From JBPEXY01 sp052031065 (GTDB lineage: Bacteria > Pseudomonadota > Gammaproteobacteria > Immundisolibacterales > Immundisolibacteraceae), in NCBI GenBank assembly GCA_052031065.1, contig JBPEXY010000261.1:1-64000 (forward strand): a DNA stretch of 64,000 bases. The letters are read 5' to 3'. The notes under the pieces are model-generated. The model had not been told where the DNA came from, ran no database searches, and was given only the letters and a program-made list of their open reading frames with translations. A program made the translations under genes and the position numbers. Of the stretch, positions 9,513 to 19,382 are shown piece by piece (position 1 is the stretch's first letter; every line of letters begins with the position of its first letter).

Positions 9513-10304
9513 TCAGTCGGGCCATCGAGGCTTTCGTTTGTTCAAGAAAGCGTCAATCCCCTCCAGCGCAGCGGGTTTATCGAGGCCGTTCACCATCTCC
9601 GCCGATGCCAGCTGATAAGCGCTTTCTATCGACATTTCGCACTGTTGGTAATAACCCTGTTTGCCTGTGGCGATACAACTGGTCGGTTTTTCAGCAATCA
9701 ACCGAGCCAGTGCGGTTGTACGCAACGGCAGCTCATGGTCCTCAACCAGGTCACTGATCAGCCCTACTTGCAGTGCCTGCCTGGCATCAATGGCTTCTCC
9801 AGTCAGCAGCATCCTCAATGCCTGCTTGTGGCCAACCGCCCGACTCAGCGCCACCGCTGGCGTGGAGCAGAACAGGCCAATATCGACACCGGGGGTGGCA
9901 AACTTTGCCGATTTAGCGGCAACGGCAAGATCACAACTGGCCACCAGCTGACACCCCGCAGCAGTCGCTACCCCGTGAACACTGGCAATCACCGGTTGTG
10001 GAATTTGCCCAATCAGCAGCATCAGCTCACTACAGAGCGCTAACAGATCCATCCGTTGGGCCGCAGTCATCGCGACCAGTTCCTGCAGGTCATGACCAGC
10101 ACAAAATGCCGGGCCATTAGCTTCAATAACGACAACTTTAAGGTCACCGCCACCCTGTAACTCCTGTAACCTCGACCGCATCAGTGTCAGCAGTTCGCTA
10201 TTCAGAGGGTTACGTTGGCGGGGACGATTGAGTGTCAGATAACAGACCCCACTATCACGTCGCTCCAGTAACGGGGCCGAATCCCCACTATTTGTCACAC
10301 CCAT
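9513..10304 (-). CDS. Enoyl-CoA hydratase/isomerase family protein (crotonase fold)
   Basis: Crotonase-superfamily protein of about 263 residues. The first oxyanion-hole segment FCAGHDL and the second region GVATAAGCQL are present, but both catalytic glutamates of classical enoyl-CoA hydratase are missing: the first is Gln (AGCQLV) and the second region reads PGVDIGLF. This matches the ECHDC3-like branch, whose reaction is unsettled, so simple hydratase activity should not be assumed. The ATG at 10304 was preferred to GTG at 10313; neither has a strong ribosome site. It lies alone, divergent from RHO pair 1. Confidence 0.78.
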   Translation of the reverse strand: MGVTNSGDSAPLLERRDSGVCYLTLNRPRQRNPLNSELLTLMRSRLQELQGGGDLKVVVIEANGPAFCAGHDLQELVAMTAAQRMDLLALCSELMLLIGQIPQPVIASVHGVATAAGCQLVASCDLAVAAKSAKFATPGVDIGLFCSTPAVALSRAVGHKQALRMLLTGEAIDARQALQVGLISDLVEDHELPLRTTALARLIAEKPTSCIATGKQGYYQQCEMSIESAYQLASAEMVNGLDKPAALEGIDAFLNKRKPRWPD

Positions 10305-10453
10305 AAGCTGCACCGGAATTAATAACCGTTAATCGGCTAACAGAGTTACCCATAGCAACCATTTTAGCCCTTCTCGAACAGCAATAACGCAAACCAGCCG
10401 CAGGTAAAAACGACTGGTTCAACAAAAACGGGGCGTAGTAGACTTACGACACG

Positions 10454-10463
10454 AACGATCGTT
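10454..10463. promoter_or_regulatory. Palindrome upstream of RHO pair 1 (candidate operator)
   Basis: The perfect 10-bp palindrome AACGATCGTT sits in the 290-bp divergent gap between the crotonase gene and the first RHO alpha gene, about 135 bases before the RHO start. Its place suits an operator for a repressor, but short palindromes arise by chance and no regulator gene is adjacent. Confidence 0.3.
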
Positions 10464-10596
10464 TAGCCTAAGGCCGAAGCCGGACACGCCGTTAATAAAA
10501 CAACAGACTGAACCAACGCGCCTGGCGCGGTACTCCAATACTCCTGTCTCCGGCCGGTCATGTGCACAACCCAGTGGTACCTAGTGGAGAGAACCA

Positions 10597-11928
10597 ATGC
10601 TTGCCAAAGAATCCTTCAGCCCCGCTGACTTCGAAAAACTGGTCGATGGCGAAAACGCCACCGCCAGCCGCCTGATTTTCAGCGACGAGGCCATCTTCCA
10701 GCTCGAACAGGAAAAGCTGTTCGCCAAAGCCTGGCTCTACATCGGCCACGAAACCGAGATTCCCAACGAGGGCGATTACGTCACCCGTAAAATGGCCACC
10801 GACCCGGTAATTCTGGTACGCGGTAGCAGTGGCGCCATACATGTGCTGCTCAACTCATGCCCCCACCGCGGAACGCTGGTCTGCAGTTCCGATGCGGGCA
10901 ACAGCAAAGGTTTTGTATGCCCGTACCATGGCTGGGCTTTTGATCGCGACGGTACCCTTAAAGCAACTGCCGATGATATGGGGCTTTACGAAGGCAAAGT
11001 CGATTTTGCCACCCTGGGTCTGCGGTCAGTCGCAAAGGTAGACACCTACGCCGGGCTGATCTTCGCCACCTGGAACGAAAACGCACCGGAACTGGCCGAC
11101 TATCTGGGCGATGCCCGCTGGTACCTGGATCTCTACCATAACCGTACCCCCGGTGGCATGGAGGTGCTTGGCGAGCCCCATCGCTGGGTGGTCAACACCA
11201 ACTGGAAAACCGGGCCGATGAACTTCGGTGCCGACGGACCACATGCGGTTAAGGTGCACGGCCCGATTACCATGGCCACTTTCAAGGTACCCCCCGCTAC
11301 CTTTCGCGATGCGCTGGTCGACAGCCCGGCGGTGAGCATGGGTAATGGCCACAACGGCATCGTCACCCAGATACCCGAGTCACTAAAAGGGATGGTGCCA
11401 CCCTATTTCGGTTTTAATCCCGACCTGATTGAGCTCTACGAACAGCATCTGAGCCCGCAACAGTCGGAGTTAAACAGACATCTGCTGGCAGGTGTGCAGA
11501 CCATGTTCCCCAATTTCTCGTCGGTCCAGGGTGCTGCTACCTTCGACCCTGAGGCGATGCCGGTGAACTTTCTTGCCATCCGTGTCTGGCAGCCGGTGTC
11601 GGCGACCCAAACGGAAATATGGAACTGGTTTCTGGTGGAAAAAGAGGCCTCTGAAGAGTGGAAAAAAGCCGCCATGCTTGCTGGCGTACGCACCTTTACC
11701 GCCGGCGGCACTTTCGATCAGGATGACGCCGAGGCCTGGGTAAGCATTGCCCGGGGTACGGAAGGCCATATGTCGCGCCAGGGCGATGTCAATTTTCAGA
11801 TGGCCCTCGCCTATCGCGACAGAATCATCCCCGATTTCCCCGGACCCGGCCGCGCTTACCCCTCCAACTATGGCGAGGTGACAGAGTTCGACATCCTGCT
11901 GGAATGGCAAAAATATATGAGTCGTTAA
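10597..11928 (+). CDS. Rieske ring-hydroxylating oxygenase, alpha subunit (RHO 1)
   Basis: Catalytic large subunit of a cytosolic RHO, which adds O2 to an aromatic ring using electrons from an external ferredoxin or reductase. At 443 residues it has normal length. Rieske ligands are C88, H90, C108 and H111 (CPH...CPYH). The mononuclear-iron region keeps D213-x2-H216-x4-H221, but the flanking sequence is GPMNFGADGPH instead of the usual ENFxGDxYH, and a Pro precedes H216. It is the most divergent of the RHO alphas here around the active site. A GGAGAG ribosome site precedes the ATG. The beta gene follows after 53 bases and a sodium symporter after that. Substrate unknown. Confidence 0.9.
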   Translation: MLAKESFSPADFEKLVDGENATASRLIFSDEAIFQLEQEKLFAKAWLYIGHETEIPNEGDYVTRKMATDPVILVRGSSGAIHVLLNSCPHRGTLVCSSDAGNSKGFVCPYHGWAFDRDGTLKATADDMGLYEGKVDFATLGLRSVAKVDTYAGLIFATWNENAPELADYLGDARWYLDLYHNRTPGGMEVLGEPHRWVVNTNWKTGPMNFGADGPHAVKVHGPITMATFKVPPATFRDALVDSPAVSMGNGHNGIVTQIPESLKGMVPPYFGFNPDLIELYEQHLSPQQSELNRHLLAGVQTMFPNFSSVQGAATFDPEAMPVNFLAIRVWQPVSATQTEIWNWFLVEKEASEEWKKAAMLAGVRTFTAGGTFDQDDAEAWVSIARGTEGHMSRQGDVNFQMALAYRDRIIPDFPGPGRAYPSNYGEVTEFDILLEWQKYMSR

Positions 11929-11981
11929 CCGCCGCCAGGCGACAGGGCTTCCATACCAGCACCCAATAAGGATATCGACAC

Positions 11982-12494
11982 ATGACCACCCCCGTAAACG
12001 AAACCGAATACCGCGAGCTTTCCGATTTCCTGTTTTACGAAGCGGAGTTGCTGAGTGAACAGGATTATGTCGGCTGGGAAAAACTACTCGCCGAAGATCT
12101 GCGCTACCACGTGCCCGTCCCCCAATATGAAGACCCGGTGGGAGGTCGCAAGGTGGGCATGAGCAATGGCTATTTCGATGATGACATACAGAGCATGCGG
12201 GTTCGCCTCAAATTACTCAGCAGCCCACAGACGACCACTTCCGAATATGTGCGCTCGCTGTTGAATCATGTGGTCACCAATGTGCGTGTCAGCCGCGTCA
12301 ACGACACCGAATATGAGTGCCGCAGCTGCATCACGGTTCATCGCACCCGCTTTTCGATGCCCGAACCGATCACCCTGTCGGGTCGGCGTCGGGACCTGAT
12401 TCGACGCACCGATGATGGACTGAAACTGGTTAGCCGCGAGGTAAAGCTGGTCCATTCAACGCTGATGACCTCCAACATCAGCTATTTTTTCTGA
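11982..12494 (+). CDS. RHO beta subunit (partner of RHO 1)
   Basis: Small structural subunit of 170 residues with the SnoaL/NTF2-like cone fold found in RHO alpha3-beta3 hexamers; it is normally not catalytic. Typical landmarks are the N-terminal FLFYEAELLSEQDYVGWEKLL, the DLRYHVPVP strand, the HVVTNVRV strand near residue 95 and a C-terminus ending in short hydrophobics (NISYFF). A TAAGGA site precedes the ATG. Its place directly after the alpha gene shows the pairing. Confidence 0.88.
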   Translation: MTTPVNETEYRELSDFLFYEAELLSEQDYVGWEKLLAEDLRYHVPVPQYEDPVGGRKVGMSNGYFDDDIQSMRVRLKLLSSPQTTTSEYVRSLLNHVVTNVRVSRVNDTEYECRSCITVHRTRFSMPEPITLSGRRRDLIRRTDDGLKLVSREVKLVHSTLMTSNISYFF

Positions 12495-12530
12495 GATGCA
12501 CTGAAAGACAAGATTGGTGGAACTGACCGC

Positions 12531-12540
12531 ACCGACCGGT
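12531..12540. promoter_or_regulatory. ACCG-AC-CGGT inverted repeat before the symporter
   Basis: The block ACCGACCGGT is an inverted repeat of ACCG/CGGT with a two-base spacer, in the 172-base gap between the RHO 1 beta gene and the symporter. It has the ACCG/CGGT core typical of many TetR-family operators and resembles the stronger site at 45587. No regulator gene is nearby, so this is only a candidate. Confidence 0.25.
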
Positions 12541-12666
12541 CCATCCAGAGCAGGCACGAGATCAGAAGCAATCAGACAGCGGTAGATACTTACACCGAAA
12601 CAGGCTCAGGCCCCCACAAGCTCCACCAGCTCAAATAAACCAGCGAGAGCAGGCCATAATAGGCAC

Positions 12667-14310
12667 ATGACCATTCTCGACTGGACGGTTGTAGCGCTCT
12701 ACCTGCTGGCGATGCTGGCCATGGCCCTCTGGCTGGCGCGCAGCCAGCACAATCGCGAAGACTATTACGCCGGTGGTCACCGCACCGGTGCCTGGCCCAT
12801 CGCGCTATCCACTATGGCTACCCAATGTTCCACCAGTAGCCTGCTCGGCGCGCCGGCATTCGTCGCATTTTCCGCCGGTGGCGGGCTGGTCTGGCTCCAG
12901 TATGAGCTGGCCCTGCCGCTGGCGATGATTCCGGTGATGCTGTTTCTGCTACCGACCTTTCGCCGCCTCGGCCTGATATCTGTTTACCACTACCTGGAAC
13001 TGCGGTTCGGCACAACCACCCGTATCGTGCTGAGCAGCCTGTTTCAGCTGATTCGCGCCTTCGCCACCGGCGTCATCGTCTACGCGACCGCGCTGGTGCT
13101 GGAGAAACTGCTCGCCATCCCGTTCTGGGCGGCGGTACTGCTGTTTGGCGCAGTCACCGTGGTTTATGACGTGATTGGCGGGATCCGCGCTGTCATCTAC
13201 AGCGATGTGGTGCAGATGAGCATACTGTTTCTGCTCATCCTGCTGATGTTCTTTATCGCCATGGATGCCGTAGGCGGCTGGCAACAGATGTGGCAGCTGT
13301 TTCCGGACCACCGCCGTCAAACCCTCAACCTTACCGGCAACGGACTCACTGACGGCACCGATTTCGCTTTCTGGCCAATGATGGTTGGTGGCCTGCTACT
13401 CTACGTCGCCTACTACGGCTGCGATCAGAGCCAGGTACAGCGCGAACTCTCTTCAAAGGATGTCGACACTACGAACATGGCCCTGTTTCTTAATGGGCTA
13501 CTGCGGTTTCCACTGGTACTCAGCTACTGTCTACTCGGTGTCGCCATCGGCGCCTACGCAACCGCCCATCCCGAGTTCATCGAGCTGTTACCCGGCCACC
13601 AGGTGATGGTCAATGACGAACTGCGGGAAAGCCCCAACTATACCCTTGCAGTACCGGTGTTCATTCTTGAACATTTTCCAGCCGGTCTGGTCGGCCTCGC
13701 ATTTGTTGCCCTGTTCGCCGCTGCCATGTCCTCCCTCGACTCGGTGATCAATTCGTTGAGCGCCGCCACCATGGAAGACCTGCTCCGCCGTTTCTGGCCG
13801 CAACGGGTCACCCCACAGCGGGAGCTGCTCTATTCCCGGCTACTCACCCTGTTCTGGGGTGCCGTCACCATGAGTGCAGCTTTCTTTGTCGGCTCGATTT
13901 CGGATTCGGTACTGGTTTCGATCAACAAGATCAGCTCGATGATCAACGGCCCGATACTGGGAGTGTTTCTACTCGGCGTTCTTACCCACCGCACCACCGA
14001 GGCAGGCGTCCTCGTCGGCCTTGCCGCCGGGTTTGCCACCAACCTCACCATCGCCCTGCTGTTACCGCAGGTCTCCTGGCTCTGGTGGAACGCCAGCGGA
14101 CTACTGGCCACCGCCGCCGGGGGGTTGTTTGCTAGCAGCCTGCAACCCATGCGGCCAACAAGCCGGCCAGAACTGGTTTGGTCAGCAGATACACGCAGCT
14201 GGCTCGGCGTTCAGCGCAACTGGAATCGCTACTATCTGATCCTGCTGCTCTGGAGCTTCGGTATGCTGCTTTTGTTGGTGTTGCTGCCCGGAATTACTGC
14301 CCGTTATTAA
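12667..14310 (+). CDS. Sodium:solute symporter (SSS family)
   Basis: Inner-membrane sodium-coupled importer of 547 residues with about 13 hydrophobic helices spread over the whole chain, as in the SSS/PutP family. Family cues are the N-terminal DYYAGGHRTGAWPIALSTMATQCS, the GGIRAVIYSDVVQM segment near residue 170 and the sodium-site helix LFAAAMSSLDSVINSLSAATMEDL near residue 345. It lies about 170 bases after RHO pair 1, so it may bring in a carboxylated substrate for that oxygenase; this is inferred from position only. No signal for a separate accessory subunit was seen. Confidence 0.88.
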   Translation: MTILDWTVVALYLLAMLAMALWLARSQHNREDYYAGGHRTGAWPIALSTMATQCSTSSLLGAPAFVAFSAGGGLVWLQYELALPLAMIPVMLFLLPTFRRLGLISVYHYLELRFGTTTRIVLSSLFQLIRAFATGVIVYATALVLEKLLAIPFWAAVLLFGAVTVVYDVIGGIRAVIYSDVVQMSILFLLILLMFFIAMDAVGGWQQMWQLFPDHRRQTLNLTGNGLTDGTDFAFWPMMVGGLLLYVAYYGCDQSQVQRELSSKDVDTTNMALFLNGLLRFPLVLSYCLLGVAIGAYATAHPEFIELLPGHQVMVNDELRESPNYTLAVPVFILEHFPAGLVGLAFVALFAAAMSSLDSVINSLSAATMEDLLRRFWPQRVTPQRELLYSRLLTLFWGAVTMSAAFFVGSISDSVLVSINKISSMINGPILGVFLLGVLTHRTTEAGVLVGLAAGFATNLTIALLLPQVSWLWWNASGLLATAAGGLFASSLQPMRPTSRPELVWSADTRSWLGVQRNWNRYYLILLLWSFGMLLLLVLLPGITARY

Positions 14311-14605
14311 CTAACGCGTAATAGGGACCACGCCGGATGATCTTAATTAGACCCGGTCGCGCTTTTCTACTCCAACTTCATACCAAGACAGGGCACCAAT
14401 CAGCAACCTGCCTCGTGCTTTTGGGCTCTGCACTTGTCCCACGACGGCGTGATCACCCCGATTTTCATCAATCAAGCCACGAGAACCGGCTAAAGATTGC
14501 CATAGTCAGTAACTCTAGTCGTGATCACTAAATTGAAACCATTAGTTGCCGAACATTGTGTTATGGATACACTCATAACGTCAGAGCGAGGAAGCGGGGT
14601 AGCTG

Positions 14606-14986
14606 ATGCCAATTTCAGTACTATGGCTAGAGGAGCATCACGGCGTGCAATTTACGGGTAGCGGTCTGGTGACCGGTGCGGAGTGCCTGCGCGCCAACCG
14701 GGAAGTGATCAAGGACTCCCGGTTGGCAACGCTAAGACTACAGATCGTTGATCTTACTGCGGTAGAGCGATACGAGATCAGCGCTGCGGAATCCCGCAAC
14801 CTGGCGGCCATGGATAGCCAGGCGGCGGCAATAGCCTCTGGGGTTCGGGTTGCGATGATCTGCCCTGACGACCTGGTGTATGGTATGTCACGCCTCTACG
14901 CGGGTCACGCTTCTCCCGACTGGCAGGTTGAGGTATTCCGTCACCGTGAAGAGGCATTACAGTGGCTCGGACTGGAACAAAGTTAG
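14606..14986 (+). CDS. Small STAS/SpoIIAA-like protein
   Basis: Soluble 126-residue protein with alternating strand and helix segments. The pattern (RLQIVDLTAVERYEIS, VRVAMICPDDLVYGMSRL, QVEVFRHREEALQWL) looks like the SpoIIAA-like/STAS-SEC14 group of small proteins. No catalytic motif is visible and the role of such proteins is mostly unknown; some bind ligands or act as anti-anti-sigma-like partners. It stands alone after a 295-base gap and its 3' end overlaps the end of the convergent RND gene by four bases. Confidence 0.55.
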   Translation: MPISVLWLEEHHGVQFTGSGLVTGAECLRANREVIKDSRLATLRLQIVDLTAVERYEISAAESRNLAAMDSQAAAIASGVRVAMICPDDLVYGMSRLYAGHASPDWQVEVFRHREEALQWLGLEQS

Positions 14987-17900
14987 CTTCCATTCCCGAT
15001 TGGGCGATCCATTTCCCGTTGGTTGTTCCAGGTTGAACGCTTCAGCCGCTCACCGGCATTGAGCAGCAACGATAACAGCGACGGCATGAAGGTCAGTGTC
15101 AGCAGCGTTGAAGCGAGCAGCCCAAACAGAACAATGATTCCCAGCCCTCGATAAAGCTCGGTCCCCGCTCTTGGCAGGAACACCAACGGCGCCAGTCCGC
15201 CCAGGGTAGTAAAGGTGGTCATCATGATCGGCCGTACCCGACTACGGGTGCTCTCAATCACCGACTGGGCAATCTCCATCCCCGCGCGGCGGTGTCGCAA
15301 CGCCTGTTCCACCAGCAGAATCGGATTGTTCACCACCACCCCGATCAGCACCAGAAAGCCAAGCATGGTGATCATGTCGAACGGTTGGCGCACTCCCGGC
15401 AGCAGGTTCATCAGCCAGAGGCCAAATATACCGCCGGCAATACCCAACGGTACCGTCAGCATGATGATCAATGGATAACCCCAGTGGCGGAAAATGGCCA
15501 CCATCAGCAGGTAGGCCAATAGCACCGCCAGCGCCATGTTGCCGCCCAGGGCGGCGCGGGTCGCCTTCAGCTTGTCGCTGGCACCGGCTATTTTCAGATC
15601 GATACCCGCCGGGAGCCCCTCAGCAGTCAGTGCTTCCACCACTTCCGCCTGCACCTTCTCCACCGCCGTTTCCAGGGGCATCTCTCGTGGCGCGACGATT
15701 GACAGGGTGATGGTACGCTCGCCGTTGACGCGGCGGATGGTCTCGGTGTTAACCGTCTGCTCGACTCGGGCCACCGCGCTGAGCGGGATTACCTCTCCAC
15801 GGCCGGTGAAAATCGGCAGGTTGGCAATGTCCCCGGGGCGACCAACAGCGCCGCTGGTGCTATAGATGTAGATATCGATCTTGTCGTCAGCTTCGTAGTA
15901 GTCGTCGTGGTAAGCGCCATCGGCAAGCGCCCAGACCAGATAGCCCAGCTCATCCGCGCCAACATCAAGCTCCGCAGCCCGTTCCCAGTCGGGGCGGATC
16001 TCCACCATCGGCTGACCGAGGCTGAGAGCCGCCGGTGACGGCTTGATCTGAGGATCATTGAGCACCTCCTTACTGCGCAAAAACGCCTGCAGGCCGACAG
16101 CAAACAGCGGCTGCAGATCGGGGCCGCTGATCTCCAGGTCCATACTCCGTGTACCGCCTTCATTACCGGAAAATATCGATCCGCGGGTGGAGAAGGAGAT
16201 CATGCCGGGAAAATCAGCATTGCGTTCGGTGATGATGTCGATCATCGCGTCGATATCACGCGGGTCGGTGGTGCCGCCGATCATGAACACGTTAGCCGGG
16301 CTGGCAGTGCTCAACAGCCAGCGCACCGAGGGAGCATTACGCTCACCAGAGTGGAACAGTTGCGGGTCCTGCCCCACCTCTTGGACAAACGGATCGAGCA
16401 TGCGCTCTTCAACATCAATCATCTGCTGCAGGTTATAGCCGGGTGGCGAGAACATCAGCGTAAAGGTGACCGGCTCTTCACCCTCCGGCAAATACTCCGC
16501 TTTTGGCGTGAGCTGCCAAACCAGCCCGATGGCCACGACCAGCACTGCCGCAATCAGGATCACCTGTCGCTCCAGTCCCAGCATCAACCATTCGACAAAG
16601 GCCATCAGCCGCTGGCTAAAACCTCGTGCCAACCGTGCCAACAAACCATCAGCGGAACCGGGTCCTTCGCCAGTGTCAGCCGTGAGATTGGCACTGGCGG
16701 AAGGCACCAGAGTAATGGCCACCAACATGGAAAAAATAATCGATGCGGAAATGGCAATAGCAATATCTGAATAGAGCTGCCCCACTTCTTCCTGCATGGT
16801 GATCAGCGGTACAAACACAAACACGGTGGTCAGGGTCGAGGCAAGTACGGCAGTCCAGACTTCGCTGACCCCCGCCAGCGCTGCTTCAAACCGCTTTTTA
16901 CCCTGCTGGCGGTGGCGGTGGATGTTCTCCAGCACCACAATGCTGTTATCGAGGGTCATACCGATAGCAAAGGCGACGCCGGCAAGGGAAATCACATTAA
17001 TGGTGCGGCCGGTCACCAGCAGTCCGAGAAATGCGGCAATGGTGCAGACGGGTATACCCATCGCCCCAATCAGCGTAGCGCTGCCAGAACGCAGAAACAG
17101 ATAGAGCACAGCGAGTGCCAGCAGCGCACCCAGCAGCAGGTTGGAAGCGATCACGCCAACCGACTCGCCGATGTAAATGGTGTCGGCATGCAGAAAGCGC
17201 AGATAGAGACCACGCGGTTGCATCAGTCGCGGGTTGATACTGGTCTCGACAGTCTCGGCAACTGCGTCGGCCACCGCCATGATGTTGGCACCACGCTGTC
17301 GTTTGATGCTAACCATCATTCCGGGATCACCGTTATAGCGTGATTCATTACGCTGTTCAGCAACCGTCATCTGCGCGTAGCCAAGGTCACGCAGGTAGAT
17401 CAGCTCCCCATCGCGCTCGGCAATGATGGTGTTTTCGATATCATCGATGGATTGAAAACGGCCTAACGTTCGCACCAGATAACGGCGCTTGCCAGCATCC
17501 AGATCACCACCAGAGACATCTCGATTACGTTTCAGCAGCGCCTGTCGAAACTGCCCCAGAGTAATGCGTCGCTGGGCCAGTTTTGCCGGGTCAACATAGA
17601 TGCGCACCTGGCGGTTCATGCCACCATCAATGCGTACTTCAGAGACCCCGGGAACCCGTTCTATCGCTGTTTTTACATGGTCTTCGATATAGTCGAGCTG
17701 GGTCTGGATATCGACATTGAGGGGATTACCGGCCGCCGGCTCGATGATGTAGAAGATGAACCAGTTATCAGAAAAAGCCGAGGTGAGAATACGCGGTTCG
17801 TCGACATTTTCCGGATACTCCTCCACCTGAGTCAGAGCATTATTGGTGCGAATCAGCGCTTCGTTAATGTCAGTACCAAGCGCAAACTCCAGCTCCACCA

Positions 17901-18162
17901 CCGCCATACCGGTATTCGCCAGGGAGGTCATTTTCTGTAACGCCGGCAGAGTACGCAGGTACTCCTCCTGCTCGACAATGATCTCCCGTTCCACATCCTG
18001 AGGCGTTGCCCCAGGCCAGACAGTTTCCACTGTCAGCGTGGTCATATCCATATCCGGGATCATCTGAATCGGTACCCGGAAAATAGCGACCAGCCCGAGT
18101 ACACAGACCACCAGCACTGCTACCGCAACGATGACCCCATTATTGATTGCAGCACGAAACAC
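14983..18162 (-). CDS. RND efflux pump, inner-membrane transporter
   Basis: Proton-driven RND permease of 1059 residues, full length for the AcrB/HAE1-like class: one N-terminal helix, a large periplasmic loop, six helices (about 335-555), a second periplasmic loop and six final helices (about 875-1040). The TM4 relay motif reads GMTLDNSIVVLENIHRH with a single Asp followed by Asn, a form common in HAE1-type pumps. It lies 12 bases after the adaptor gene in the same operon. No TolC-type outer-membrane factor is present, so it probably shares one encoded elsewhere. Export of hydrophobic or aromatic compounds is plausible in this setting but not shown. Confidence 0.93.
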   Translation of the reverse strand: MFRAAINNGVIVAVAVLVVCVLGLVAIFRVPIQMIPDMDMTTLTVETVWPGATPQDVEREIIVEQEEYLRTLPALQKMTSLANTGMAVVELEFALGTDINEALIRTNNALTQVEEYPENVDEPRILTSAFSDNWFIFYIIEPAAGNPLNVDIQTQLDYIEDHVKTAIERVPGVSEVRIDGGMNRQVRIYVDPAKLAQRRITLGQFRQALLKRNRDVSGGDLDAGKRRYLVRTLGRFQSIDDIENTIIAERDGELIYLRDLGYAQMTVAEQRNESRYNGDPGMMVSIKRQRGANIMAVADAVAETVETSINPRLMQPRGLYLRFLHADTIYIGESVGVIASNLLLGALLALAVLYLFLRSGSATLIGAMGIPVCTIAAFLGLLVTGRTINVISLAGVAFAIGMTLDNSIVVLENIHRHRQQGKKRFEAALAGVSEVWTAVLASTLTTVFVFVPLITMQEEVGQLYSDIAIAISASIIFSMLVAITLVPSASANLTADTGEGPGSADGLLARLARGFSQRLMAFVEWLMLGLERQVILIAAVLVVAIGLVWQLTPKAEYLPEGEEPVTFTLMFSPPGYNLQQMIDVEERMLDPFVQEVGQDPQLFHSGERNAPSVRWLLSTASPANVFMIGGTTDPRDIDAMIDIITERNADFPGMISFSTRGSIFSGNEGGTRSMDLEISGPDLQPLFAVGLQAFLRSKEVLNDPQIKPSPAALSLGQPMVEIRPDWERAAELDVGADELGYLVWALADGAYHDDYYEADDKIDIYIYSTSGAVGRPGDIANLPIFTGRGEVIPLSAVARVEQTVNTETIRRVNGERTITLSIVAPREMPLETAVEKVQAEVVEALTAEGLPAGIDLKIAGASDKLKATRAALGGNMALAVLLAYLLMVAIFRHWGYPLIIMLTVPLGIAGGIFGLWLMNLLPGVRQPFDMITMLGFLVLIGVVVNNPILLVEQALRHRRAGMEIAQSVIESTRSRVRPIMMTTFTTLGGLAPLVFLPRAGTELYRGLGIIVLFGLLASTLLTLTFMPSLLSLLLNAGERLKRSTWNNQREMDRPIGNGS

Positions 18163-18174
18163 GAGATGGTGACT

Positions 18175-19263
18175 CTAGTGCTGGGCAAGAATGCGTACAG
18201 GCAGCTGCGGACGCATGCGCTCATTGCCCTGCTCAACCACCCGGTCACCGGCAGCAACCGGACCGGCAATAATCTCCACCCGCTCCCCCAGACTTCGTCC
18301 AAGTCTGACCGGAGCCGGTACCGCCCGCAGCAGTTCTCCATCCTCTACGATTTTCCAGAGCAGAATGGTGCCGTCGGGCCGGCGCACCACGGCATCCACC
18401 TTGACCTGTAGAACCGGTTTGTCACCACCCGCAAGAGTGATATGGGCCTGCGCCGACATCCCCGGTGCCAACCGGTTTTGCGGATTATCCAGGTCGATCA
18501 GTATGGGGAAGGTACGACTGGCAGGATTTGCGGAGGCCACCTTGCGGGTCACCTGCGCATTCACACTCTCACCGGGCAGCGCCGCAAATTCAAGGCGGAC
18601 CTTCGCCCCCTCATCTACCTGGTCAAAATAGTTCTGCGGCACCGGCACAGTCACTCTCAGCACCGCTGTTTCTTCGAGCAGCAGCAGCGGATCTCCAGGG
18701 CGCACCCAGCTCCCCAGCTCGGTCTGCTTACGACTTACCACCCCGGCAAAGGGGGCGTTAACGGTGTGACGTGCCAATTCATCGGCAGTCAGGGCGACGC
18801 TGGCACGAGCTGCGGTAAGGTCGGCTGCGGCACGCTGCAATTCCGCTCTGGCAACATCGTAGCTATCCTGCGCCGCCGCCTGAGACTGCAACAGCTCCGC
18901 CTGGCGCTTCTCTTTTAAACCGGCGAGATGAACGTCGGCCTCGGCGCGCTGTTGACGCGCCTGTTGAAATTCGGCGGTGAGTCGGATGGGTTGATCCCGC
19001 AGACGCAACAGCGGCTCGCCCTGATCGACCCGCTCACCTTCATCGACCAGCATCTCGCTGACCATGCCGGCGATTTCTACAGAGATCAGCGTGTGTCGAC
19101 GCGACTCCACCGAGGCCGAGAGCATCAGCTGTGCCGGCAACGGGGCAGATTCCACCGACACCACTGTTATCGGCGCAGTACCCTCGGCAGCCACCATCCG
19201 GCAGCAGAACAGCTGCGTCAGAGCACAACAGACTACTGCCAACCAGCGACTTCGGCTCTCCAT
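18175..19263 (-). CDS. RND efflux periplasmic adaptor (membrane fusion protein)
   Basis: Periplasmic adaptor linking the RND pump to an outer-membrane channel. About 362 residues with an N-terminal signal segment (RWLAVVCCALTQLFCC) whose cysteines could allow lipidation, although no clear lipobox is seen. Lipoyl halves flank an alpha-hairpin: LVDEGERVDQGEPLLRL near 65, coiled-coil residues about 80-145, then VNAPFAGVVSRKQTELGSWV near 150, followed by beta-barrel and membrane-proximal domains. The ATG at 19263 was chosen for its GGAGGAG ribosome site; an in-frame start eight codons earlier is less likely. It is the first gene of the two-gene pump operon. Confidence 0.9.
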   Translation of the reverse strand: MESRSRWLAVVCCALTQLFCCRMVAAEGTAPITVVSVESAPLPAQLMLSASVESRRHTLISVEIAGMVSEMLVDEGERVDQGEPLLRLRDQPIRLTAEFQQARQQRAEADVHLAGLKEKRQAELLQSQAAAQDSYDVARAELQRAAADLTAARASVALTADELARHTVNAPFAGVVSRKQTELGSWVRPGDPLLLLEETAVLRVTVPVPQNYFDQVDEGAKVRLEFAALPGESVNAQVTRKVASANPASRTFPILIDLDNPQNRLAPGMSAQAHITLAGGDKPVLQVKVDAVVRRPDGTILLWKIVEDGELLRAVPAPVRLGRSLGERVEIIAGPVAAGDRVVEQGNERMRPQLPVRILAQH

Positions 19264-19382
19264 TTCTCCTCCGTTGATTGTGGCCATTCATTACACATGT
19301 GCCAATCCAGCACACTATTGATGAACGCCGCCCGGCTCTCCCCCTGACAATTACCGATTATTATTCTGTTTATGTCCCGCGA

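Noticed and set aside
14337..14531. 64-codon open frame in the gap before the STAS-like gene
   Set aside because: No ribosome site, no recognisable domain, and composition rich in Arg/His/Ser that looks like a chance frame.
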